A stretch of 64,000 nucleotides of DNA. Origin: Streptomyces coelicoflavus (lineage in GTDB: Bacteria > Actinomycetota > Actinomycetes > Streptomycetales > Streptomycetaceae). The notes under the pieces were generated by a model, which was not told the origin of the DNA, searched no databases, and saw only the letters and a list, made by a program, of their open reading frames with translations. The translations under genes and the position numbers were made by a program. Below, piece after piece: positions 52,800-60,930 of this stretch; the stretch's first letter is position 1; each line of letters opens with the position of its first letter. The DNA is taken from the NCBI RefSeq assembly GCF_003112555.1, contig NZ_BEWB01000003.1, forward strand, positions 712,324 through 776,323. The letters run 5' to 3'.

Positions 52800-54957
52800 G
52801 CCCCGACACCCCGAACACGGTCCCGTCGGGCGCCCCGGCGTACACGTGCCCGCCCGCGAGCAGCGGCGCCGGCAGCGACGCGGGCACCTTGTCGGACTCG
52901 GCGCCGAGCCGGGGCCGGGTCTGCCCGAGGAGCCGGCCCTTGCGGGCGTCGACCCCGAGGAGCCGCCCGTCGGGCGCGGTGACGTACACGTGCCGCCCGT
53001 CGGAGACCGGCGCCGAACCGCGGCTCACCCCCGTCTCCAGCCGCCAGGCCTGCTTCCCCGCCGCCATGTCGACGGCGACCAGCGAACCGCCCGCGCCCAT
53101 GAGGTACACGGTGTCCCCGCGCACGCCCGCCGACGCCTGCTCGACCGGGATCGGCAGCTCCACCCGGCGGGTCGCGCCGGTGGCGGGCGTGTAGCGGACC
53201 ACGGCCTCGACGTCGCTGTAGGTCGCCCCCTCGGCGACGAGGAACAGGGACCCGTCCGCGGTCCCCACGGGCGTCAGCGTCCCGGCCAGCTCCGCGTCCC
53301 AGCGCACGTCCCCGCTCGCCGGGTCCACCGCGGTGACCCGGGTCCGCCGCCCGTCCCCGCTCTGGCTCGTCGCGTACGCGGCCGGCTTCCGCTCCCCGGC
53401 GAACGAGGTGAAGTACGGCACGGACTGCCCGGGGATCCGGCGCGCCCACCGCGTCTTCCCCGAGGCGCTGTCCACGCCGGTGACCATGCCGTCGGCGCGG
53501 GTGAGCAGCAGCATGTCGCCGACGGTGCGCAGCCCGTCGTACGCGGGCATGTCCTCCTGCCACTCCGGCTCGCCCGTCGCGGGGTCGAGCGCCTCCAGCG
53601 GGCCCAGCAGGCCGACCTCGGGCTGCACGAGCCCGCCCGACACGACCGGCGGTTCGCTCCGCACGGCCTCCGCGACGGGGTGCCGCCACAGCGTGCTCCC
53701 GTCGGCCGGATCGAGGGCGAAGACCAGACCGGGCCGCGCGCACAGCAGCCGCCGCGCCGCGTACGAGCACTGCGGCATCCCGCCGTCCTCGGCCGCGGGC
53801 ACCGCCTCCCACGTCCCGAACCCGCCCGGCGCGCTCTGTGCGGTGGGCGTGCCCGCGGGCTCGGTACCGCCGAACGCCTGCACGGCCACCAGGCTCCCGA
53901 TCACGGCGAGGGCCACCGCCCCGGCGACGAGCACCGACCGCTTTCCCAGCCGCCGTACGACCCGCCCGGACCGCAGTGCGGACGGCCCGGACCCTCGCAC
54001 CGACGGCTCGGCCGCCCGCACCGACGACCCGGCGGGAGCCCCCGGCCCGGGTTCCGCGCCGGCCCCGGGCGGCGGGGTCCGGTCCCCGTCCGTCCGCGGA
54101 GCCGGTATGAACACCTGCGTGTCGTAGGCCGCCGCCACCGACCGCAGCTCCCGCATCAGCTCGTCCGGCGTGGGCCGGTCCTCGGGCTCCTTGGCGAGAC
54201 AGCGCAGCACCAGCGGAGCGAGCGAGTCCGGAACGCCGGTCAGGTCGGGCTCGTCGTGCACGACCTGGTAGGCGACGACGTACGGGCTGTCGGAGTCGAA
54301 GGGCCCGCGTCCGGTCGCCGCGTGCACCAGGAGCGATCCGAGGGTGAAGAGGTCGGCCGCAGGACCCACCTCCCGGGGCCGCCGGAACTGCTCGGGTGCC
54401 ATGTACGGCGGCGTGCCGATCAGCTTTCCGGTCTCGGTCCGCAGCTCGCTGTCCTTCGGCCGGGAAATGCCGAAGTCGATGACCTTCGGCCCGTCCTCGG
54501 CGAGCAGGACGTTGCTCGGTTTGAGGTCCCGGTGCACCACGCCCACCCGGTGGATGTCACGCAGCGCCTCGGCCAGCCCGGCCATCAGCCGGCGCAACTG
54601 GGGCTCGTCCATCGGCCCGTTCCGCTTCACGTGCTCCGAGAGCGTCGGGCCGGGGATGAACAGCGTGGCCATCCACGGCCGTCCGGCCTCCGGATCGGCG
54701 TCCACGACCGGCGCCGTGAAGGCCCCGCTCACCCGCCGGGCCGCGGCCACCTCCTGCCGGAAACGCCCTCTGAACTCGGGGTCCCTGGCGTACGTGGCGT
54801 GCACGACCTTGACCGCGACGCGCATCCCGGAGGTGCTGCGGGCCAGGTGCACGACGCCCATGCCGCCCGAGCCCAGGCGGGACTCCAGACGGTAGTGACC
54901 GGCGTACTCCGGAAGTTCCGCTTCCGCGTCCGCTCCGGCATCCCGCTGCGGCGCCAT
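52780..54957 (-). CDS. Membrane Ser/Thr protein kinase with extracellular PQQ beta-propeller
   Basis: A 725-residue Hanks-type kinase. The kinase domain (about 20-280) has GSGGMGVVHLA, the ATP lysine in VAVKVVH near 50, HRDLKPSNVLL near 142, DFGISRP and GTPPYMAPEQF. A Pro/Gly-rich juxtamembrane linker and one transmembrane helix (about 340-362) follow. The outside part is a PQQ/quinoprotein-like propeller with repeated WxxxL and DxxxGxxxW units such as DPADGSTLWRHPVAE and VDSASGKTRWARRI. It may sense an extracellular ligand. The SH3-domain gene diverges from it. Confidence 0.92.
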   Translation of the reverse strand: MAPQRDAGADAEAELPEYAGHYRLESRLGSGGMGVVHLARSTSGMRVAVKVVHATYARDPEFRGRFRQEVAAARRVSGAFTAPVVDADPEAGRPWMATLFIPGPTLSEHVKRNGPMDEPQLRRLMAGLAEALRDIHRVGVVHRDLKPSNVLLAEDGPKVIDFGISRPKDSELRTETGKLIGTPPYMAPEQFRRPREVGPAADLFTLGSLLVHAATGRGPFDSDSPYVVAYQVVHDEPDLTGVPDSLAPLVLRCLAKEPEDRPTPDELMRELRSVAAAYDTQVFIPAPRTDGDRTPPPGAGAEPGPGAPAGSSVRAAEPSVRGSGPSALRSGRVVRRLGKRSVLVAGAVALAVIGSLVAVQAFGGTEPAGTPTAQSAPGGFGTWEAVPAAEDGGMPQCSYAARRLLCARPGLVFALDPADGSTLWRHPVAEAVRSEPPVVSGGLVQPEVGLLGPLEALDPATGEPEWQEDMPAYDGLRTVGDMLLLTRADGMVTGVDSASGKTRWARRIPGQSVPYFTSFAGERKPAAYATSQSGDGRRTRVTAVDPASGDVRWDAELAGTLTPVGTADGSLFLVAEGATYSDVEAVVRYTPATGATRRVELPIPVEQASAGVRGDTVYLMGAGGSLVAVDMAAGKQAWRLETGVSRGSAPVSDGRHVYVTAPDGRLLGVDARKGRLLGQTRPRLGAESDKVPASLPAPLLAGGHVYAGAPDGTVFGVSGRDPGAW

Positions 54958-55139
54958 GGAACCACCCCCGTGCTGTTCGTTCGCGCGAGCGATGCTCGGA
55001 GCCTAGTCGATGGGGCGCACGGCACAGAGGCGGCCTGCCGACGTCCGCGTGCGAGTTGCGAACTGGTGTTTCATGGCTTGTTCTTGGGGTATCAACGGTC
55101 CCCGCGAACGTCGCGGGGTGCAACGGGGGGAGTTTCATC

Positions 55140-55472
55140 ATGTCGGTCGACCAGGTCCGGAACATCGGTGACGGGGAAGAGGAAGCGGCCGGGGCGGACG
55201 GGGGAGCCGTCGCGGCGACCGCGGCCCTGCTCTCGTACCCGGTCGCTCCGGGCTACCGTCTGAACGTCCGCAGCGGCCCGGGCACCAACTACCGCCTGGT
55301 GCGGGTCCTGTCCGAGGGTTCCAGGGTCTCGATCCACTGCCAGCGCCCGGGGGAGTGGGTCTCGGGCCCCTACGGCACCTCGAACATCTGGGACAACATC
55401 GGCAGCGGCCAGTACGTCTCCGACGCGTACATCCGCACCGGCAGCGACGGCTACGTGGCTCCGCGCTGCTGA
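55140..55472 (+). CDS. SH3-domain protein, 110 aa
   Basis: A 110-residue protein. Residues 30-85 form a bacterial SH3 (SH3_3) domain: YRLNVRSGPGTNYRLVRVLSEGSRVSIHCQ, followed by GEWVSGPYGTSNIW and YVSDAYI. Two cysteines (one near 73 and the last residue) could pair. SH3_3 domains usually bind the cell wall, yet no signal peptide is visible before the domain, only an acidic Ala/Gly-rich lead. GGGGGGAG precedes the ATG. It is divergent from the PQQ kinase gene. Confidence 0.8.
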   Translation: MSVDQVRNIGDGEEEAAGADGGAVAATAALLSYPVAPGYRLNVRSGPGTNYRLVRVLSEGSRVSIHCQRPGEWVSGPYGTSNIWDNIGSGQYVSDAYIRTGSDGYVAPRC

Positions 55473-55543
55473 CCGTGGCGTGCCGCTGACCTTGTAACAG
55501 CGGTGTCCCAGCGGCGTATTAGGAGGTCTCCGGGAGGAACGGC

Positions 55544-55627
55544 GTGCCGGGCCGAGTGGCTCTTGATGCTCGGAAACGCCGCCCGCACCGATGGGTGCGG
55601 GCGGACCGGCACGCCAACCGACTCTGA
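55544..55627 (+). CDS. Possible Arg-rich leader peptide, 27 aa
   Basis: A short frame starting at GTG 55544 with a strong GGGAGG site. It encodes a peptide with eight Arg and one Lys (segment LDARKRRPHRWVRADRH). Its stop lies 11 bases before the lipoprotein ATG, and an 11-bp hairpin sits inside it. It may couple or modulate translation of the lipoprotein gene, or may be chance. Confidence 0.25.
   Translation: MPGRVALDARKRRPHRWVRADRHANRL
55579..55604 (+). terminator. Hairpin between the SH3 gene and the lipoprotein gene
   Basis: CCGCCCGCACC and GGTGCGGGCGG are perfect 11-bp arms around GATG. It may terminate the SH3 transcript or act in the leader of the lipoprotein gene. No T-tract follows. 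Confidence 0.5.
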
Positions 55628-55638
55628 GGTAGACAACG

Positions 55639-56304
55639 ATGCGCGTTCGCAAGCTGACCCTCGCCGCCATGGCCCTCGCCGCCGGTCTCTCGCTCACGGC
55701 CTGCCAGAACGACGACGGCACGGACCAGAGCGCCACCCCGCCGGCCGCCTCCGCCCCGTCCTCCTCGGACGGCGGCTCGGGATCGGCCGGCTCGGACCAG
55801 GAGGGCGGGACGGGCTCCGGGGGGAAGACCCCCAACGGTTCCGACGCGACGGGCGGGTCCGGCGGGTCCGGCGAGGACGGCAAGACCGCCAAGTGCCGCA
55901 CCGACGAGCTGGAGATCACGGCGATCGACGCCACGGTCGGCGGCGACGACAGGGGCACCGTCGCGGTGGACCTGAAGAACGGCGGCGGCCGGGACTGCAC
56001 CCTCGAGGGCTACGCGGGCGTCGACCTGAAGACGAACGCGGGCACCCTGTCGGCCGAGCGCACGGGCGAGCAGGCCCCGACGATCGTCCTCGCGGACGGG
56101 GACACGGTGACCTTCGGCATCACCTACCCGGTCAACGACACGGGCGGCTCCGGCGTCCGCATCACGGGCCTGGTGGTGACCCCGCCGAACGAGACCAAGT
56201 CGGTCACCCTCGACTGGCCGGGCGCTGCCGGCCTGCCCGTCACCGACGGCTCGGGCACCCCGGTGCAGGTCGGCCCGATGGGCAGCGCGGGCCAGGGCGG
56301 CTGA
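55639..56304 (+). CDS. DUF4232-type lipoprotein
   Basis: A 221-residue lipoprotein. The signal peptide (RKLTLAAMALAAGLS) ends in the lipobox LTAC with Cys22. A Ser/Gly/Asp linker spans 25-80. The C-terminal domain begins CRTDELEITAIDATVGG and has VAVDLKNGGGRDCTLEGYAGVDLK, typical of DUF4232 domains in actinobacterial surface proteins. Function unknown. The GAGGTAG site before the ATG supports the start. Confidence 0.88.
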   Translation: MRVRKLTLAAMALAAGLSLTACQNDDGTDQSATPPAASAPSSSDGGSGSAGSDQEGGTGSGGKTPNGSDATGGSGGSGEDGKTAKCRTDELEITAIDATVGGDDRGTVAVDLKNGGGRDCTLEGYAGVDLKTNAGTLSAERTGEQAPTIVLADGDTVTFGITYPVNDTGGSGVRITGLVVTPPNETKSVTLDWPGAAGLPVTDGSGTPVQVGPMGSAGQGG

Positions 56305-56333
56305 CCGCACCGCACGCCCCGGGAGGCGCGCGC

Positions 56334-56345
56334 CATAATCGACCC
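56334..56345 (+). promoter_or_regulatory. -10 box for leaderless start at 56346
   Basis: CATAAT at 56334-56339 is followed by six bases and then GTG. Confidence 0.45.
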
Positions 56346-56849
56346 GTGAGCGCAGAGAACGGCAAGAACGGCACCCCGGACACCCAGGCGGGCCCCCGCC
56401 CCGAACCCCTCCGGTTCTACGGCACGACCTGGGTGCACCACGACGACGGCTACACGGCCCGCCGGGCGGGCCTCGCCGTCGGTTCGCTCGCCGTGGCCGC
56501 GGCCGCCTGCTTCGTGCTGCGCCTCGCCTACCAGGGCCTCCAGATCGCCGACATCGGCAGCTTCGTCTCGTTGCTGATGATCGTCATGTTCGCGGTGTGC
56601 AGCGCCCTGGCCTTCCGCCACACCTGGTCCGCCTTCACCCGCCGCCCCGATCCCGACCGCCAGGCCTCCCTGCGAGGTCTCCTCGCCATCGGCTTCGTCG
56701 GCTCCCTCCTCGCCTACTTCCTCCGCACCTTCACCGAGGCCCCGGGCGAGAAGCTGCACCGCGCGGAGTACGAGAAGGCCCGCGAGGAGTACGAGCGGCG
56801 CACGACCCGCCGCACGGGCAACCCGTCGAAGAAGCGCCGCCGGAAGTAG
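56346..56849 (+). CDS. Small membrane protein with three transmembrane helices
   Basis: A 167-residue protein. After a polar N-terminus come three hydrophobic segments at about 45-65, 75-95 and 115-132 (AVAAAACFVLRLAYQGL, SFVSLLMIVMFAVCSALAF, LLAIGFVGSLLAYFL). The C-terminus is highly charged and basic, ending in KKRRRK. No family is recognised. The gene follows the lipoprotein gene by 41 bases, but the -10 box suggests its own promoter. Confidence 0.65.
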   Translation: MSAENGKNGTPDTQAGPRPEPLRFYGTTWVHHDDGYTARRAGLAVGSLAVAAAACFVLRLAYQGLQIADIGSFVSLLMIVMFAVCSALAFRHTWSAFTRRPDPDRQASLRGLLAIGFVGSLLAYFLRTFTEAPGEKLHRAEYEKAREEYERRTTRRTGNPSKKRRRK

Positions 56850-57000
56850 CGGGCAGGAGGCCGGGCCGGCCCCCTCTCCCGCGGCGCGTGTCGCCCGCGA
56901 CAAGCCGGCAGCCCGTGATCCGGCGCCCGGCACGACCCGCACCGCGATCCGCCCCGGAAACCGCTACTGCGGCCCCGCCCCACCCGGCCACCATGGCCGT

Positions 57001-58038
57001 ATGACGACACCGCCGACCCCGAACGCCCCGACCTCGGACGCCCCTGTCCCGGACGCCCCTGTCCCGGACGCCCCTGCCCCGGGCGCCCCTGCCTCGGGCG
57101 CCCCGACCTTGGACGCCCCTGTCCCGGGCGCCCCGGCCTCGGGCGCCCCGACCTTGGACGCCCCTGTCCCGGATGCCCCCACCCCGGGCGCCCCGGCCGC
57201 ACCGACTACTTCCACACCGCCTGCGGCCACCGCGACAGCGGCCGCCCGCGCACAAGGCTCCCCCGCACAAGGCTCCCCCGCGCAGGCCGCCCACCGCGCC
57301 CGCGCCCACTCCTTCAACGCCGCCGCGGCCCAGTACGCCGCCAACCGCCCCTCCTACCCGCCGGCCCTCTTCGACGCCCTGGAGGAGCTGACCGGCCGCC
57401 CCCTCGAAGGCGCCCGCGTCGTGGACGTCGGCGCCGGTACGGGTCTCGCCACCGCCCGCCTGCACGAGCGCGGCGCCGACGTGATCGCCGTGGAACCCGG
57501 CGCCGGCATGGCCGCCGAGTTCCGCCGCACCCTCCCCGGCGTGCCCGTGGTCCGCGGCAACGGCAACGCTCTCCCCCTCGCCGGCCTCCTCACCTACGCC
57601 CAGTCCTGGCACTGGACCGACCCCGCCCTGGCAGTCCCGGAGGCGCTGCGCGTGCTGCGTCCGGGCGGCGCGCTGGCGCTGTGGTGGAACACCGAGGCCC
57701 TCGACGTGCCGTGGATCGCGGAGTCGGCCCGGCGCGTCGACCGGCACTTCGCGGGCCTGAACCTCTCCGCCGAGAAGCGGAACTTCGACGCCCGCTTCGC
57801 CGACCCCACCGGCACCCTCGACTTCGTCCACCGCGAGATCCGCTGGAGCCGACGCGTCCCCCTCGACATCCACCTGGCCAACCTCGGCAGCCACTCGGTC
57901 TTCCTGACCGACGCCGAGGAGCGCGCCGCGGCCTTCTTCGCCGAGGAGCGCCGCCACCTGCTGGCGGTCTTCCCGGACGGCCTCGTCGAGGAGACGTACG
58001 ACGTCCACCTCCTCCTCGGAACGACCCCGACGGCCTGA
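57001..58038 (+). CDS. Class I SAM-dependent methyltransferase with pentapeptide-repeat N-terminus
   Basis: A 345-residue protein. The methyltransferase domain starts near residue 100 (RAHSFNAAAAQYAANRPSYP) with SAM motif VVDVGAGTGLATARL, VIAVEPGAGM and YAQSWHWTDP, and belongs to the Methyltransf_11-like group. The first 65 residues are built of about eleven units of five residues, (D/G)AP(V/A/T)(P/S/L), coded by 15-bp repeats. The ATG at 57001 is the only start that includes the repeats; a shorter product beginning after them is possible. Substrate unknown. Confidence 0.8.
   Translation: MTTPPTPNAPTSDAPVPDAPVPDAPAPGAPASGAPTLDAPVPGAPASGAPTLDAPVPDAPTPGAPAAPTTSTPPAATATAAARAQGSPAQGSPAQAAHRARAHSFNAAAAQYAANRPSYPPALFDALEELTGRPLEGARVVDVGAGTGLATARLHERGADVIAVEPGAGMAAEFRRTLPGVPVVRGNGNALPLAGLLTYAQSWHWTDPALAVPEALRVLRPGGALALWWNTEALDVPWIAESARRVDRHFAGLNLSAEKRNFDARFADPTGTLDFVHREIRWSRRVPLDIHLANLGSHSVFLTDAEERAAAFFAEERRHLLAVFPDGLVEETYDVHLLLGTTPTA
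57036..57200. repeat. 15-bp minisatellite coding for the methyltransferase N-terminus
   Basis: Units like GACGCCCCTGTCCCG and GGCGCCCCGGCCTCG repeat about eleven times, with a 45-bp higher-order unit (GAPAS-GAPTL-DAPVP) seen twice. Confidence 0.9.
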
Positions 58039-58043
58039 CACGG

Positions 58044-58121
58044 CGGACCAACGCGACGGATCAACGCGACGGATCAACGCAGCGAATCGACGGGGCGGAT
58101 CAACGCGACGGATCAACGGGG
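58044..58121. repeat. 13-bp tandem repeat, six copies, after the methyltransferase gene
   Basis: The unit CGGATCAACGCGA repeats six times with one to four changes per copy, starting six bases after the stop codon. It is noncoding. Confidence 0.9.
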
Positions 58122-58196
58122 CGGCGCGAGCCGGCGGCGCGGCGCGACGCGGCGGACCGGCGCGACGCCTTGACGCCCCGGGCGCCCGGGAGGAGT

Positions 58197-58214
58197 ATTC
58201 ATCACATGATGAAT
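58197..58214. promoter_or_regulatory. 18-bp palindrome across the ABC transporter start codon
   Basis: ATTCATCA and TGATGAAT are perfect 8-bp arms around CA. It covers both candidate ATGs (58206 and 58209), so a bound repressor could block initiation. Such AT-rich palindromes fit GntR or TetR regulators. Confidence 0.6.
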
Positions 58215-59033
58215 TACTCGCCGGAACACTCCTCCCGGCCACCCGACGGTGGCGGCACCCCCGCCCCACCCGCCGTCCACGCCGAAGACCTCACCGTCGT
58301 CCGCGGGACCCGCACCGTCCTGCACGGCCTCGGCTTCACCGTCCCGCGCGGCCGGATCACCGGCCTCCTCGGCCCCTCCGGCTGCGGCAAGTCGACCCTG
58401 ATGCGGGCGATCGTCGGCACCCAGGACAAGGTCGCCGGCACCCTCGACGTCCTAGGCCGCCCGGCCGGCCACCCGGCCCTGCGCACCCGCATCGGCTACG
58501 TCACCCAGGCCCCGTCCGTCTTCGACGACCTCACCGTCCGCCAGAACCTGGACTACTTCGCCGAGATCCTCCACCCCGGCCGGACGGCCTCCGCCCACCG
58601 CCGCGAGGAGGTCACCCGCGTCATCACCGACGTGGACCTCGCCACCCACGCCGGCTCCTTGGCCGGCAACCTCTCCGGCGGCCAGCGCAGCCGGGTCTCC
58701 CTCGCCGTGGCCCTCCTGGGCGCCCCCGAACTCCTCGTCCTCGACGAGCCGACCGTCGGCCTCGACCCCGTACTCCGCCGGGACCTGTGGGCCCTGTTCC
58801 ACTCCCTGGCCACCGACCGCGGTGCCACCCTCCTCGTCTCCTCCCACGTCATGGACGAGGCCGAGCGCTGCCACCGCCTGCTCCTGATGCGCGAGGGCGA
58901 GGTCCTCGCCGACGACACCCCCGACGCCCTGCGCGCCCGCACCGGCTCCGAGACGGTCGAGGAAGCCTTCCTCCACCTGGTCGACGCGGCGAAGGCCCGG
59001 GCGGCGGCCCGCACGAAGGAGACCACCCGATGA
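58206..59033 (+). CDS. ABC transporter ATP-binding protein
   Basis: A 275-residue ATPase of the drug-exporter (DrrA/ABC-2) type. Walker A is GPSGCGKST near residue 59, the Q-loop VTQAPSVFDDLTV follows, the signature is NLSGGQRSRVSL, Walker B LLVLDEPTVGLDP and switch histidine SSHVMDEAERC. The start is ATG 58206 or 58209, with AGGAG about ten bases before. The stop overlaps the permease ATG. An 18-bp palindrome covers the start codon, and no regulator gene is adjacent on this strand. Confidence 0.93.
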   Translation: MMNYSPEHSSRPPDGGGTPAPPAVHAEDLTVVRGTRTVLHGLGFTVPRGRITGLLGPSGCGKSTLMRAIVGTQDKVAGTLDVLGRPAGHPALRTRIGYVTQAPSVFDDLTVRQNLDYFAEILHPGRTASAHRREEVTRVITDVDLATHAGSLAGNLSGGQRSRVSLAVALLGAPELLVLDEPTVGLDPVLRRDLWALFHSLATDRGATLLVSSHVMDEAERCHRLLLMREGEVLADDTPDALRARTGSETVEEAFLHLVDAAKARAAARTKETTR

Positions 59034-59830
59034 CCACCCCCACGGCCCCCGCACCCGCCCGGGCGGCGACGCCCCCGGCCCCCGCGCGCCCCCTGAGCCT
59101 CCCGCGCACCACGGCCACCGCGGCCCGCGTCCTGCGCCAGCTGAGCCACGACCCCCGCACCATCGCGCTCCTGATGCTGATCCCGTGCGTGATGCTCTTC
59201 CTGCTGCGCTACGTCTTCGACGGCAGCCCGCGCACCTTCGACAACATCGGCGCCTCGCTCCTCGGCATCTTTCCGCTGATCACGATGTTCCTGGTCACGT
59301 CCATCGCGACCCTGCGCGAGCGCACCTCCGGCACCCTCGAACGCCTCCTCGCCATGCCCCTCGGCAAAGGCGACCTCATCGCGGGATACGCCCTCGCCTT
59401 CGGCGCCCTCGCCATCGTCCAGTCCGCCCTCGCGACCGGCCTCGCGGTCTGGTTCCTGGACCTGGACGTCACCGGCAGCCCCTGGCTGCTCCTCCTGGTC
59501 GCGCTGCTCGACGCCCTCCTGGGCACCGCGCTCGGCCTCTTCGTCTCGGCCTTCGCGGCCTCCGAATTCCAGGCGGTGCAGTTCATGCCGGCGGTGATCT
59601 TCCCCCAGCTCCTCCTCTGCGGCCTCTTCACCCCGCGCGACGACATGCACCCGGCCCTGGAGGCCGTCTCCGACGTCCTGCCCATGTCGTACGCGGTCGA
59701 CGGCATGAACGAGGTCCTCCGCCACACCGACATGACCGCCGCCTTCGTCCGCGACGCCCTGATCGTCGCCGGTTGCGCCCTCCTGGTCCTGGCCCTGGGC
59801 GCGGCAACCCTGAAACGCCGAACGGCATAA
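59030..59830 (+). CDS. ABC-2 type transporter permease
   Basis: A 266-residue permease with six predicted helices (IALLMLIPCVMLFLLRYVF, ISLLGIFPLITMFL-like, IAGYALAFGALAIVQSAL, LLLLVALLDALLGTALGLF, FMPAVIFPQLLLCGLF, ALIVAGCALLVLALG). RERTSGTLERLLAMPL is the family signature. It starts with ATGA overlapping the ATPase stop. Together they form a two-gene exporter, probably of a lipid, peptide or drug. Confidence 0.92.
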   Translation: MTTPTAPAPARAATPPAPARPLSLPRTTATAARVLRQLSHDPRTIALLMLIPCVMLFLLRYVFDGSPRTFDNIGASLLGIFPLITMFLVTSIATLRERTSGTLERLLAMPLGKGDLIAGYALAFGALAIVQSALATGLAVWFLDLDVTGSPWLLLLVALLDALLGTALGLFVSAFAASEFQAVQFMPAVIFPQLLLCGLFTPRDDMHPALEAVSDVLPMSYAVDGMNEVLRHTDMTAAFVRDALIVAGCALLVLALGAATLKRRTA

Positions 59831-59837
59831 CCGACCA

Positions 59838-59940
59838 GCCCGTCCGGCGCTTGAGGACAAGGCCGTCCAGGCCCAAAGGCGGGGTCTGGGGGCGCAGCCC
59901 CCAGGGACGGGAACGGGAAGGGGCGGCGGGGGCGAAAACC
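59838..59940. repeat. Dispersed Streptomyces intergenic repeat with hairpin
   Basis: The segment runs from GCCCGTCCGGCGCTTGAGGA to GGGGTCTGGGGGCGCAGCC and CCCAGGGACGGGAA. The GGGGGC-GCA-GCCCCC core forms a hairpin. I recognise it as a common Streptomyces intergenic sequence, and it probably terminates the ABC operon. The rest of this 232-base gap is otherwise featureless. Confidence 0.65.
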
Positions 59941-60062
59941 TTCAGCGGCACCCACCACCACCGTCCCGCGGACTGGACGCAACGACCGACCCACCCCCCT
60001 GAATGCGAGGATGACGACGACGCACGCAAGAACGGACAGCGCACCGAAGGGGCACCGAACCC

Positions 60063-60875
60063 ATGACCCAGAAAGTCGCCGTCCTCGGCACCGGCAAGAT
60101 CGGCGAAGCCCTCCTCAGCGGCATGATCGGAGCCGGCTGGGCCCCCGCCGACCTCCTGGTCAACGCCCGCCGCCGGGAACGGGCCGACGAACTCCGCGCC
60201 CGCCACGGAGTCACCCCGGTCACCAACGCCGAGGCCGCCAAGAACGCCGACACCCTGATCCTCACGGTCAAGCCGCAGGACATGGGCACGCTCCTCGACG
60301 AACTCGCCCCGCACGTCCCCGCCGACCGCCTGATCATCAGCGGCGCGGCAGGCATCCCGACAGCCTTCTTCGAGGAACGCCTCGCCCCCGGCACCCCGGT
60401 CGTCCGCGTCATGACGAACACCCCGGCCCTCGTCGACGAGGCCATGTCCGTCATCTCGGCCGGCACCCACGCGACGGCCGCCCACCTGACCCACACCGAG
60501 GAGATCTTCGGCGCCGTCGGCAAGACCCTCCGCGTCCCCGAGTCCCAGCAGGACGCCTGCACCGCCCTCTCCGGCTCCGGCCCGGCGTACTTCTTCTACC
60601 TGGTCGAGGCCATGACCGACGCCGGCATCCTGCTCGGCCTGCCCCGCGACAAGGCCCACGACCTGATCGTCCAGTCCGCGATCGGCGCCGCGAAGATGCT
60701 CCGCGACAGCGGCGAACACCCGGTCAGGCTCCGCGAGAACGTCACGTCCCCGGCCGGCACCACGATCAACGCCATCCGCGAACTGGAGAACCACGGCGTC
60801 CGCGCCGCCCTCATCGCCGCCCTCGAGGCCGCCCGCGACCGCAGCCGCGAACTGGCCTCCGGCACCAAGGACTGA
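60063..60875 (+). CDS. proC: Pyrroline-5-carboxylate reductase
   Basis: A 270-residue enzyme for the last step of proline synthesis. The NADP-binding Rossmann motif is VLGTGKIGEALLSGMI at the N-terminus, VRVMTNTPALVDEAMSV lies in the middle, and the C-terminal signature is ALSGSGPAYFFYLVEAMTDAGILLG followed by LRENVTSPAGTT. Length and motifs are standard. It stands alone, 230 bases after the ABC operon. Confidence 0.97.
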   Translation: MTQKVAVLGTGKIGEALLSGMIGAGWAPADLLVNARRRERADELRARHGVTPVTNAEAAKNADTLILTVKPQDMGTLLDELAPHVPADRLIISGAAGIPTAFFEERLAPGTPVVRVMTNTPALVDEAMSVISAGTHATAAHLTHTEEIFGAVGKTLRVPESQQDACTALSGSGPAYFFYLVEAMTDAGILLGLPRDKAHDLIVQSAIGAAKMLRDSGEHPVRLRENVTSPAGTTINAIRELENHGVRAALIAALEAARDRSRELASGTKD

Positions 60876-60930
60876 CGACCGGTGCGGGCCCGCCGCGCGA
60901 GCCCTCCGCGCGGGGGCTCCGCGCGGGGGT

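Noticed and set aside
58044..58121. The 13-bp repeat array considered as a CRISPR.
   Set aside because: The units are contiguous with no spacers, so it is a simple tandem repeat.
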